Positions 27,106 to 37,900 of a DNA stretch of 64,000 bases are shown here, one piece after another (positions within the stretch are counted from its first letter, which is position 1; each line of letters starts with the position of its first letter). Position numbers and translations under genes: made by a program. Below the pieces are notes generated by a model. It did no database searches. It was not told where the DNA came from and worked only from the letters and a program-made list of their open reading frames with translations. Source of the DNA: Neorhizobium tomejilense (lineage in GTDB: Bacteria > Pseudomonadota > Alphaproteobacteria > Rhizobiales > Rhizobiaceae); assembly GCA_002968845.1 (NCBI GenBank), contig PVBG01000005.1:62001-126000 (forward strand), read 5' to 3'.

Positions 27106-30100
27106 CTAGACCTTGGTCTCCACGCGAACCAGCGTGGGGCGCCGTTCCATCGCATTGCGCCGCAATGCGGCTCGCTCGGCTGCCCGGCCGAGCTGCAGGT
27201 CTGCCTTGCCCTTGCCGGAGATATGGTCGGCAAGGAGGGCAACCGTCGGGAAACGGAAGAGGTCGGTGATCGTCAGATCCGGCGCCAGCTTCGCCTTCAT
27301 TTCCCGGTGGACCTGGACCGCCAATAACGAATGCCCGCCGAGAGCGAAGAAGTTGTCGAATATGCCCACCTTTTCGAGCCCAAGGGCGCGACCGAATACC
27401 TCGCTGATATCTCGCTGCAGATTGTTGGACGGTTCGATGAACGTGGCTGCCGGGGCCTGGACCTTTTCCGTCGGGGCCGGCAGCTTGTTGCGATCCACCT
27501 TGGCGTTCGGCGTCAGGGGGAAGGCGTCCATCGTCACGAAATGCGACGGTATCATCGCATCGGGCAGGGCCTCGGCGATATAGGCACGAAGTTCCGGTTC
27601 GGAGACGGGCGTCCCGTCGGTGCGGATATAGGCTACCAGTCGCACGTCGCCGGGACTGTCCTTGCGGGCGACCACGACCGCCTCGCGGACGCCGGGGAAT
27701 GTTCCGATCCGCGCCTCGATCTCGCCGAGTTCGATGCGATGGCCGCGGATCTTCACCTGATGATCGGTGCGGCCAAGGAAATGCAGCACGCCATTCCGGT
27801 CGAAGCGGGCAAGGTCACCCGTTCGATAGATCCGGCCCTCCGTGAACGGGTTGGGCAGGAAGCGTTCTTGCGTGAGCTGTTCGCGATTGTGATATCCGCG
27901 GGCGACGCCGTCGCCGCCGATATAAAGCTCGCCGACATCGCCGGGCGGCACCGGATTATAGGCGTTGTCGAGCACGTAGAGCTGGGTGTTGGCGATCGGG
28001 TGGCCGATCGGAACGACGCCCGTCGATGGGCCGGCCGTGAATGTCGAAGACCAGATCGTCGTCTCCGTCGGGCCGTACATGTTTTCGATCGTCGCGTCGG
28101 TGACGGTTCGCAAGGCTGCGAGAAGCGAACCCTGCAGCGCCTCACCGCCGAGGAAGAGATGGCGGACATCGCTCAAGGCGGCGCGGTCCTCGTCGATCAT
28201 CATGAACATGCGTGCCATCGAAGGCGTGCATTGCAGATGCGTGACTCGATGTTTGCGGATTTCTTCCGCAAAACCGTCGCCGACCTCGTCGCTGACGGGA
28301 TTCTTACTCGTCTTGACGACTTCGGCCAGCAAGGGAAGCCTTTCCAGGACAATATTGTCGGCCAGGCCGAAATCGATGAGGCATGCAATGTCGTCGACGC
28401 CGGCCGCCTTGACCTGGTCCAGCCTTTCCAGCGCATCCTCGACGGTGCCGAACAGGCCGCTGTCCTCGAAATAACGCAGGAAGGCGAATTCCAGGATTGC
28501 GTCCATCTCCTCGGGCGCCAGCGACTGGAGGTCGATGTCCATCGGCTGGGCGATGCCCTGCGGCTTCTTGAAGGCCGGAAACGCCCAGGCATATTGCTTG
28601 ATGAGCGCGGCTGCGCTGCGCAGGTATTCCTTCATCGGGCCGCGCGCCAGATCCCGCACCTCGTCGCGGTCTTTGCCGATCAGGGTGTGGAGCATCAATG
28701 TGACTTTATAATCGGCCGGATTGCGGCCGGTCTCGGCAAGCGTCTGCCGGTAGATCCGTATCTTTTCCGCAAGCTCGTCGACAGACTGGCCGAGCAGATG
28801 GGTCAGCACATTGGCACCGAGCCGCGCAGCCTCCCGGTAACTTTCCGGATTGCCGGCGGTGGTGAGCCAGACCGGGAGCTCCTTCTGGACCGGACGTGGC
28901 TGGGTCACGACCGCAACCGTGCCGGCGCCGAATTCGAAATCGACGCTTTCGCCACGCCACAATTTGCGGACGACCTCGATATCGCGGGTCAGGCTCGCCT
29001 TGTTCTTCGGCGGTGCGTTTTCGGGCCGCAGCACGAAATCCTCCGGCATCCAGCCGGAGGCGAAGGCAAGCGCGACGCGTCCGTTGCTGAGATTGTCGAT
29101 CACCGCCCATTCCTCGGCGACGCGCGCCGGATGATGAAGCGGCAGAACGCAGCTGCCAGCCCGGATCGAAAGGTTCCTGGTGACAGCCGCGACGGCCGCG
29201 CCGGTGACCGCCGGGTTCGGATAGGGGCCGCCGAACGCATGGAAATGACGCTCCGGCGTCCAGACGGAATCGAAACCGTTGGCATCGGCAAATTTCGCGC
29301 CTTCGATCAGCAGCCGGTATTTGTCCGGCCCCGATCCGCCGTCATTGCCCCAGTAGAAGAGGCCGAAATCGAGATTGGTACCCCTCCCGGCGGAAGACGC
29401 ACCCTTCGCCTTGGCTTCGATAATTTCGGAGGAGTGGACGACGACCTTGAAGCCGCGGGCGAGCGTCCAGAAGAGTTCGAGAACGGAGATATCGAAGGAG
29501 AGGCTGGTGACCGCCAGCCAGACATTGTGACGATCGGCGGTGCGCGGCACCCGTTCGTCCATGCCGGCGAAGAAATTCACGACGTTGCGATGCTCCAGCA
29601 TCACGCCCTTCGGAAGGCCGGTGGAGCCGGACGTGTAGATGACATAGGCGAGATTGCTGGAAGCGACGCCAGTTGCCGTGCGATCCGCTGCCGCGTGGTT
29701 TCTGAGGATATCCTCCACGCACAGGAAATTGCTGCCATCCAGCGTCTCGGATTTCGACAGCCGTCGCTCGGTCAGAACCAGCTTGGCGCCGCTATCCTTG
29801 ATCATGAATGCGAGGCGATCGGCCGGAAAATGCGGGTCGAGAGGAATATAGGCCCCGCCCGCCTTCATGATCGCGAGCGCGCCGACGACCAGATCGAGCG
29901 AACGCGGCAGGTAGAGGCCGACCGTGACGTCCGGGCCGACGCCCTGGGCCACCAGCGCTTGCGCGATGCGGTTCGCCCGTTCGTCCATCTCGCGATAGGA
30001 AAGGGAGCGGCCGTGGAATGCCAGAGCTTCGGCATCCGGCGTCCGGTCGACCTGCCGTTCGATAAGCTGATGGACGCAGGCGGCGGTATCGTATTCGCGC

Positions 30101-31725
30101 TCCGTCCGGTTCCAGTCGAAGAGGACCATGTTTCTGTCGGCATTCGACATCAGGGGCAGGTCCTGCAGCAAGGTCGCGCGGTCCTCGAACGCCGAGGCCA
30201 GGATCGCAAATGCCGTCGCCAGATCCTGCGCCTGTCGCTCGTCGATACGCGCCCGATCGTAGAGCAGGTCGGCCTTGGTCTCGCCGAGCCGGAAGGTCAG
30301 GGCGCAGCCCTCGATTTCTTCGGCGATCGCCGGATTGGAGATGTCTGCGACACCGATCGTCAATTCCGGCGCTGCAAGACCCGGATAACGATCGATAAGA
30401 TCGCGGCAATAACCCTGGCGCTGGTCCAGCACCCTCAACGCCTGATCGACCTGCCCGAGCAGGTCGTCGACCGATGCTTGCCCCGCGGCGTTGATCCGCA
30501 GCGGAATGGACTTCGCGAAATAGCCGGGATGGCGGGCGTCGAGATCTGCCAGCCTGTCGTTCGTATAGGCGAGGTCGAACGCTGCCTGGCCGGAAAGGCG
30601 CAGGAGGAAGGCTGCTGTCAACGCGATCCGCTCCTGCCGCGAAAGCTGCCCGGAAAAGATTAGAGGAATGATGCGGATATCCGGTGCCTGGCCGGTTTCC
30701 GATGCTTTTATATAGGGAAGCGCGATATCGGTACCGGCTTCGAGCGCACGGCGGAAGAAGGTTTCATGCCCCGCAAGAGCGGAAACCGCTTCCGACAGAG
30801 CGGTCTTGTCCACCTCGCTCAGAAGCGGCAGCCGATCGCCCGGACGCAGTACCGAAGAAAGCGTGATCTGCCGGGTGCCATCCTTGCGGGCGGCCTCGAG
30901 CAGGACCGGCATGTCGGCGGTGCCGATCGTCACCCCATGGGCGCCGACCGACAGGACGAGACCAGGTTCCCCGTTCAGTTCACCGTCGAGGACGCGAAGG
31001 TTCCTGACGGTGAAGACGTCGTCGCCGAAACGGACCTTGGGCGTTGCCAGTGGGTTGAGATAGGTGGGGCCGAAATCCAGGCCGCGCACCAGGCGCGAAA
31101 GCTCGCCTGCCGAGGCGGTGAAATCGAGCGTACTGGCGGCCGAAGGACGCTTGAGCTGTCCGTAATAGGTGCGGGTTGCGAAATCCTGCCGGCGCGGCTT
31201 CAAGGTGCCGCGCTCGATATCGCCGAGCATGTCAGCGAAAGTCGCGATCCCGGCTTCGAAACATTTCGTATTCAGCGTCAGCGCCGTCTCGTCCGCGCTG
31301 ATCTCGAAATGCTGCTGCACGTATATATCGCCTTCGTCGATCCCCTCGGTGATCGCGTGCCAGGTGATGCCGTGGCGGTCATGGCCTTCGAGGATAGCCC
31401 AGGCGGGCGTGTTGAGCCCGGCCATGTCCGGCAGCAGGCCGTCATGAAAGTTGGCGGCGCCGATGTTTGCATGCCGCCAGGCCGCATCGGGAACCATTTT
31501 CAGGTTGGCGATGCTGAAGAGCCAGTCGTAGTCGGATCGGGTCAGCTGGGCGGCGTAATCGCCTTCCTGCGTCACGACGGGGATACCCTGGGCCTGCGCC
31601 CAGTTTCTGACCGATCCGTTCGACGTCGCTACGGCCTCGATCCTATGTCCGCGCCCCCGCAGAATTTCAGCGCATTGAACCAGTAATAAACCGCCACCGA
31701 TCAAAACACACTTCAATTCGCCCAT
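27106..31725 (-). CDS. Formyltransferase-NRPS with luciferase-like monooxygenase inside the adenylation domain
   Basis: A megasynthase module of 1,539 residues from ATG 31725 (GGGGA 8 bases upstream; GTG 31740 also in frame). Order: (a) formyltransferase, about 1-250, with the catalytic N92-F-H94 and D130; (b) about 330-525, a region resembling only the C-terminal lobe of a condensation domain, without HHxxxDG; (c) adenylation N-part, about 540-775 (YTSGSTGLPKGVMLEH, FDISVLELFW); (d) FMN-dependent luciferase-like monooxygenase, about 780-1138 (NLDFGLFYWG, WTPERHFHAFGG); (e) adenylation C-part (YGPTETTIW, GRTDHQVKIRGHRIELGEIE); (f) PCP with Ser1466. The layout matches the MupA/Atu3671-type monooxygenase NRPSs I know from rhizobia. 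It would load, N-formylate and oxidise an amino acid. There is no thioesterase, so the chain must pass on, probably to the divergent PKS. Confidence 0.92.
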   Translation of the reverse strand: MGELKCVLIGGGLLLVQCAEILRGRGHRIEAVATSNGSVRNWAQAQGIPVVTQEGDYAAQLTRSDYDWLFSIANLKMVPDAAWRHANIGAANFHDGLLPDMAGLNTPAWAILEGHDRHGITWHAITEGIDEGDIYVQQHFEISADETALTLNTKCFEAGIATFADMLGDIERGTLKPRRQDFATRTYYGQLKRPSAASTLDFTASAGELSRLVRGLDFGPTYLNPLATPKVRFGDDVFTVRNLRVLDGELNGEPGLVLSVGAHGVTIGTADMPVLLEAARKDGTRQITLSSVLRPGDRLPLLSEVDKTALSEAVSALAGHETFFRRALEAGTDIALPYIKASETGQAPDIRIIPLIFSGQLSRQERIALTAAFLLRLSGQAAFDLAYTNDRLADLDARHPGYFAKSIPLRINAAGQASVDDLLGQVDQALRVLDQRQGYCRDLIDRYPGLAAPELTIGVADISNPAIAEEIEGCALTFRLGETKADLLYDRARIDERQAQDLATAFAILASAFEDRATLLQDLPLMSNADRNMVLFDWNRTEREYDTAACVHQLIERQVDRTPDAEALAFHGRSLSYREMDERANRIAQALVAQGVGPDVTVGLYLPRSLDLVVGALAIMKAGGAYIPLDPHFPADRLAFMIKDSGAKLVLTERRLSKSETLDGSNFLCVEDILRNHAAADRTATGVASSNLAYVIYTSGSTGLPKGVMLEHRNVVNFFAGMDERVPRTADRHNVWLAVTSLSFDISVLELFWTLARGFKVVVHSSEIIEAKAKGASSAGRGTNLDFGLFYWGNDGGSGPDKYRLLIEGAKFADANGFDSVWTPERHFHAFGGPYPNPAVTGAAVAAVTRNLSIRAGSCVLPLHHPARVAEEWAVIDNLSNGRVALAFASGWMPEDFVLRPENAPPKNKASLTRDIEVVRKLWRGESVDFEFGAGTVAVVTQPRPVQKELPVWLTTAGNPESYREAARLGANVLTHLLGQSVDELAEKIRIYRQTLAETGRNPADYKVTLMLHTLIGKDRDEVRDLARGPMKEYLRSAAALIKQYAWAFPAFKKPQGIAQPMDIDLQSLAPEEMDAILEFAFLRYFEDSGLFGTVEDALERLDQVKAAGVDDIACLIDFGLADNIVLERLPLLAEVVKTSKNPVSDEVGDGFAEEIRKHRVTHLQCTPSMARMFMMIDEDRAALSDVRHLFLGGEALQGSLLAALRTVTDATIENMYGPTETTIWSSTFTAGPSTGVVPIGHPIANTQLYVLDNAYNPVPPGDVGELYIGGDGVARGYHNREQLTQERFLPNPFTEGRIYRTGDLARFDRNGVLHFLGRTDHQVKIRGHRIELGEIEARIGTFPGVREAVVVARKDSPGDVRLVAYIRTDGTPVSEPELRAYIAEALPDAMIPSHFVTMDAFPLTPNAKVDRNKLPAPTEKVQAPAATFIEPSNNLQRDISEVFGRALGLEKVGIFDNFFALGGHSLLAVQVHREMKAKLAPDLTITDLFRFPTVALLADHISGKGKADLQLGRAAERAALRRNAMERRPTLVRVETKV

Positions 31726-31991
31726 AAAGCTTGTCCCCACTCGTTGCTGTTCCAGGCACTCCGATAGAAACGGGGAGCGGTATAAAACTCAACATGCGCC
31801 GGAGCACCCATGCGGATGATCGCGCCTAAGCCTGAATTGCCGGCGATACCCGGCTTTCCCCCATACGGATGATCATGGCTTCCAAAGGAGTAATTGCGAT
31901 TGCGTCTTGGCTGGCAGCACATTGAGGCTGCGGGTTTGCGCTCGCGGATTTCACTGGGAAGCGGAACGAGGCTCGTGGCATCATTGGGGTG
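31726..31991. promoter_or_regulatory. Divergent promoter region of the NRPS and PKS genes, with a direct repeat
   Basis: About 265 bases separate the two megasynthase starts and must hold both promoters. Two copies of a 14-base sequence, CCATGCGGATGATC (31808-31821) and CCATACGGATGATC (31861-31874), lie 53 bases apart, one mismatch between them, near the middle of the region. They could be binding sites of a regulator acting on both genes. I cannot place -35/-10 boxes reliably. Confidence 0.4.
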
Positions 31992-34900
31992 ATGTCATCA
32001 GGTTGGCCTCCGTGGGTTAGGGCGGTGTCGATGCTTGAGGGGTCAAACCAGGTCTGTGCCAGCGATATTGCAATCGTCGGCATGGCTTTGAGAGTGCCGG
32101 GTGCGCGTAATGTTTCGGAATTCTGGCAAAACCTGCGAGACGGCGTAGAGTCGGTCCGGACGTTTTCGCCGGAGGACCTGATCGCTGAAGGCGAGGACCC
32201 CGAGCGGCTCCATCACCCCAACTATGTTCCCCGCGGCGCCGATCTTCCCGATATGGAAATGTTCGACGCGGAGTTCTTCGGCCTGAACCCGAAGGAGGCG
32301 GCGATCATGGATCCCCAGCACCGCCATTTCCTGGAATGCGCCTGGGAAGCCATGGAGGATGCCGGCCGGACGCCGAACAATCAGCCCGGCCCGGTCGGTA
32401 TTTTCGCCGGCTGCGGCATGGGCAGCTATTTCTATTTCAACGTCTGCAGCAATCGCAACCTGATCGACCAGGTGGGAATGTTCCTGTTGCGCCACACGGG
32501 CAACGACAAGGATTTTCTGGCGACGCGAGCCTCTTTCACATTCGACCTGCGCGGCCCGAGCGTCAATGTGCAGACCGCCTGCTCCACGTCGCTTGTCGCA
32601 GTGCATTATGCCTGCCAGAGCCTGATCTCCGGCGAATGCGACATGGCGCTTGCCGGCGGGGTGACGATCGAATTCCCGCATCGGCGCGGCTACACGTTCC
32701 AGGAAGGCGAGATCCTTTCCCCCGACGGGCACTGCCGGCCTTTCGATCATCGTGCGGCGGGGACCGTTTTCGGAAGCGGCGTGGGGGTGGTCGTGCTTCG
32801 CCGGCTTTCGGACGCTCTTCGCGACGGCGACGTGATCCATGCCGTGATCAAGGGCACGGCCGTCAACAACGACGGCAGCAGCAAGGCGGGCTATCTTGCA
32901 CCGAGCGTCAGCGGGCAGGCCGAGGCGGTTCTGGAGGCTCAAGGGCTCGCAGGCGTCGATGCCGACACCATTCAATATGTCGAGTGCCACGGCACCGGCA
33001 CGTTCCTCGGCGACCCGATCGAGATCGAGGCGCTGACGGCGGCCTTCAGGCAAAGCACCGACCGGACCGGCTTCTGCCATGTCGGGTCGGTCAAATCGAA
33101 TATCGGCCATCTCGATACCGCAGCAGGCGTCGTCGCTCTGATCAAGGCGGCGCTTGCCGTCAACGAGGGTGAAATTCCGCCGACGCTCGGCTTCGAGCGG
33201 CCCAATCCCTCGATCGATTTCGAGAAGAGCCCGTTCCGGGTCAACAACAAGCTGGTGAAGTGGCCACATGCGCCGGGTCCGCGCCGGGCGGCCGTCAACT
33301 CGCTCGGCGTCGGCGGCACCAATGTGCATGCCATCATCGAGCAGGCGCCGACCCGTTACGTGGCCGACGCGGAGGTCGGCGTCGATTCCGATCCGATGCT
33401 GCTGTTCCTTTCGGCCCGCCAGCGCAAGACGATCGATCAGGCGGCCGAGCGGCTCGGCTCGGCGATCTCCGGCCAGCCCGGTCTTTCGCTCGATGACGTC
33501 AGCTATACGCTGCAGCATGGCCGCAAACATTTCGACCATCGCATGGTGGTCGCCGTCCGTGGTCGGGAGGACGCCATCGCGGTCCTTGCGAACCCCGGCA
33601 GCCGCGGTTTCGTTCATCAGTCCGTGCCGAACAATTCCGGCGCCATATTCCTGTTTCCGGGCGGCGGTGCTCAATATGTCGGCATGGCCAAGCGGCTCTA
33701 CGAGGAGGATCAGACATTCCGGCGGAGCGTCGAAGAGGGGCTCTCCCATCTGCCTGTCGACGCAGCAAATGAGATCCGCACGGTGTGGCTCGGCGAGAAC
33801 TCCGCAACAGCTGCGAAAACCTTCCTACGCCCCTCGCTCCAGCTTCCGGCCATTCTGATCACCGAGATCGGCTTGGCCCGTCTATGGATGGATTGGGGCG
33901 TGAAGCCGAAGGCGCTGATCGGCCACTCCATGGGCGAGAACGCCGCGGCCTGTGTTGCCGGCGTGATGTCCTTCAAGGACGCCGTCAACCTGGTACATTT
34001 GCGCGGCAAGCTGTTTGAGACTATTCGGCCCAGCGGCATGATGAGCGTGCCGCTCGATCACGACCGGCTTTCCGAGCTCCTGCCGCCATCGCTCGACATC
34101 GCGTCGGTCAATGCGCCATCGCTTTGCGTGGTGTCAGGCCTCAACGAGGATCTCGACCTCTTCCGGGAGTTTCTGGCGGGGCAGGGCATCGACGCGACGC
34201 GCGTGCCGATCAACATCGCGGCGCATTCGCGGTTGGTCACGCCCATTCTCAAAGCCTTCGAGGCCTTTCTGCGCGGGATTACTCTTCGGGCACCGGCCAT
34301 TCCTATCCTGTCGAACCGTACGGGCCTGCCGCTGAGCGCCGAAGAGGCGACCGATCCGATGTATTGGGTCGGTCACCTTCGTTCGACCGTCTATTTCGCG
34401 AATGGCATGGCAGCGCTTTCGGCGGAGCCGGGACGTATCTATATCGAAGTGGGTCCCGGGCGCGTCCTGTCGTCACTGACGAAGGCTCAGGGGTCGATCC
34501 CCGCAAACCAGGTGATCAACAGCCTGCCGCATGCCGACGAGGCCGGCGACGATCGGCTCCATTTCCTCGCCGCCGTGGGGCGTGCGTGGGCGACCGGCCT
34601 TGAGGTCGATATCGACCGCTTGTGGCAGGGACGTTCGCCGCGCCGGGTCCGGCTGCCGGCCTATCCGTTCCAGCACAAGCGCTTCTTCATAGACCGCGCC
34701 GAAGCGAATGAGAGAGGCAAGAACGCCGAGCCCGTCCTTTCGAAGGAGCCAGATATCGCGCGCTGGGGCTATCGCCCCTCCTGGAAGCAGACGCTGGCTG
34801 ACTACGAGCTGGGCGCTGAGAAAGAGGCGCAATCCTGGCTCTTTTTCCTCGACGAGGCCGGGATCGGCCAGAAGCTGGTCGAAGCGCTGAGGGCGGCCGG

Positions 34901-37900
34901 CCACCGTGTGGTTACAGTGTCCCTGGGCGACGCTTTCATTCGCCGCAGCGCCGAGGACTACATGCTCTGCCCGGAATTGGGCCGCGCCGGATATGACGCC
35001 CTGATTGCCGGGCTTGTCGGTGATGGCGGCCTGCCATCACGTATCGTGCATATGTGGCTTCTGACCCAGGCCGAGACCTTCCGGCCCGGCTCGAATTTCT
35101 TCCATCGGAACCAGGAATGCGGTTTCGACAGCATGCTGCATCTCGCCCAGGCTCTGGGGGAGGCGGCCAGCGTTGCGGACCTGCATTTCACCGTCATCGC
35201 CAACGGCATGCAGCAGGTCTCGGGCGAGCCGCTGCCCTATCCCGAAAAGGCCACCGTTCTAGGCCCCAGCCTGGTCCTGCCGAAGGAGATGGCCGGTGCC
35301 ACGGTCAGGGTGATCGATATCGATCTGCCGCCCAAGGCCGAACGGAACGACAAGCGGTTCTCCTTTGCGCGTATGACCGGGCGGGTGGAGAAAAAAGAGG
35401 CCGCGGAGCCGGCGGCGTTGATCGAGCAGCTCTGGGAAGACCTGCATGCCAAGCCGGGATCCGAAATCGTCGCCTTGCGCAAAGGGCGGCGCTGGTCGCA
35501 GGTTCATCAGCGGTTGCCATTGAAAGACGTATCGTCCGAACAGGCGATACTGCGCGAGGGTGGCGTCTACTTCTTCTCCGGCGGCTTGAGCGACGTCGCT
35601 TTGGCGCTTGCCGACGAACTCGCCGGCCGGTTCCGGGCGCGGATCGTGCTTGTCGGACGCACGGTTCTGCCGCCGCGGGAAAACTGGGAATTCTACGATC
35701 GCACCCACGGCCATGGCGTCGTTCGGCGGGCGATATCGGCGATCCGGAGGCTTGAGGAGAAGGGGTCGGACGTTCTTTATCTGGTCGGCGATGTCGGCAA
35801 TCCGGAGCAGATGAGCCGGGCGGTCGAGACCTCGCTCTCCCGGTTCGGGGAAATCAACGGTGTCTTCCATGCGGCCGGAACGGTCGATGACGGCCTGATG
35901 CAGACCAAGACTCGCGACAGCATCGACAGGGTCCTGACGCCGAAAGTGCTCGGCACCACGGTGCTGGATGCGGCATTCGAAAACGTGGCGCTCGATTTCT
36001 TCCTGATGTTTTCTTCCACCAGCACCGATGTGGTGCGGGCAGGGCAGGTCGATTACGTCGCGGCGAACGCCTATCTCAACGCCTTCGCGCAGAGCCGTTC
36101 TCATCGCGCCGACCGTGCCACCGTCGCGCTGCATTGGGGCGTCTGGAATGAGGTCGGTCTTGCGGCACGGGCGCTTGGCGCCTCCGAAGGCGGCGGGTGG
36201 ATCAAGCCGGTTGCCGGGCCGGCTGCCGGTCCTTTCTTCCAGCACTGGAAAGAGGACGAGACGGGATTGCCCTGGCTCGAGGCGCTGGTCAGCCCCGAGA
36301 CGGAATGGATGCTCGACGAACATCGGCTGCTTTCTGGCCAGGCGGTCATGCCGGGTACAGGTTATCTGGAGCTGATTGCACAGGCGTCTCGGGAATACGG
36401 GCTTCCGTTCGAAGCGGAAGTGGCGGACCTCGTATTCCTGAGGCCGCTTGCCTTCAATGACGGCGAGATAAAAGCCGTTCGAGTGCGGTTGGAACCGGCG
36501 GCGGCGCATTTTCGCGTAGCGGTTCTGGCAGGCCCGGCGGATGGCGAGGATGCGCTGTTCGTCAAACACGCCGAAGCCGTTCTCAAGCCTCGGGCGCAAC
36601 AGAGGCGTGCGACGATCGACATCGCCGCTGTCGCCTCCCAATGCGACGGGTCACGGGTCGCCGGAGGCGGGAGCGCGCTTCGCGCAGTTCAGGAGAAGCA
36701 TATCCGCTTTGGCCCCCGCTGGGCCGTCCTGCGCTCGATGGCGATGGCGCGCGGCAAGGCTATTGCGGAATTGAAACTGGACCCGATCTTTGCCGACGAT
36801 CTTGCGAAAGGCGTCCTGCTGCATCCCGGCCTGCTCGACATCGCGACCGGTTTTGCCATGCAACTTGCCAAGGACTACGACGCCGAGACCTCGCTCTGGG
36901 CGCCGGCGACCTATGGCCGGGTGGTCCTTCACAGGCCCCTGCCGGCCGAGGTCGTCAGTATCGTGGAACTCGCCGACAGCAGCGATTTCGGCGAGGGTTA
37001 TGCGGCCTTCGACGTGACGATCACCGATCCCCACGGCAACATCATCTTCGAAGCCGAAAAATTCGTCATGCGCAGGCTGGAGAACGATCTTGCGCTCGGT
37101 CTCGCAGCCCAGGCGGACGCCCCGGCTGCTGCCAAAGCGAAGCCGGCCGCGCTTTCTCCGGCGATGTTGAAGCTCGGCACCCAGGTGCGCAACGGTATCC
37201 TGCCGGCGGAAGGTTTTTCGGCGCTGCAACGCGCGCTCGCCACATCCGAACCTCAGCCGATCATCAGTTCGATCGATCTCGAAACTCTGCGCGAATGGAT
37301 TGCCGCTTCTGCCGAAACCGCGACGCCGTCCGGCGACAATTTCGAGAGGCCGGACCTCGAAAGCGAGTTCGTCGAGCCGCGCAATTCGATCGAGGAAGCG
37401 CTGGCCGGCTATTGGCGGGAGCTTCTCGGCATCGCCAAGGTCGGCATCCACGACAGTTTCTTCGACATGGGCGGGCATTCGCTGATCGCGGTTCGCCTGT
37501 TCCGGATGATCAAGAAACAATATGCGCTCGACCTGCCGATATCGACGCTGTTCGAGGCGCCGACGATCGCACAGTGTGCGGAGCGCATCGCTGCGGAGCT
37601 ACCGGATGGAGGCGAAGCCGCAGGATCCGAGCTCGCCGTGAGCCTGCCGACGACGACGGCAAAGCCGGTCCATCTGGTGCTGATGAACCCTGGTAAGAAT
37701 GCGAAAGCAACCCCGCTGTTCATCTGCGCCGGCATGTTCGGCAATGTCCTGAACCTTCGCCATCTGGCGATGACCATGGGTGCGGACAGGCCGGTCTACG
37801 GATTGCAGGCCCGCGGACTCTACGGCGACCACGAACCGCACGCGACGTTCGAAGAGATGGCGGCCGACTACATCGCCGAAATCCGCACGGTGCAGCCCAG

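Noticed and set aside
27331..30663. A 1,110-codon open frame antisense to the NRPS
   Set aside because: It mirrors the NRPS codons in a GC-rich gene, has no family motif or ribosome-binding site, and the opposite strand encodes clear formyltransferase, adenylation and PCP domains.
32043..33749. A 568-codon frame antisense to the PKS ketosynthase
   Set aside because: The plus strand carries unambiguous KS active-site motifs; the antisense product matches nothing recognisable.
35259..36641. A 460-codon frame antisense to the PKS KR/DH region
   Set aside because: It is complementary to conserved KR and DH motifs and lacks any signal of its own.
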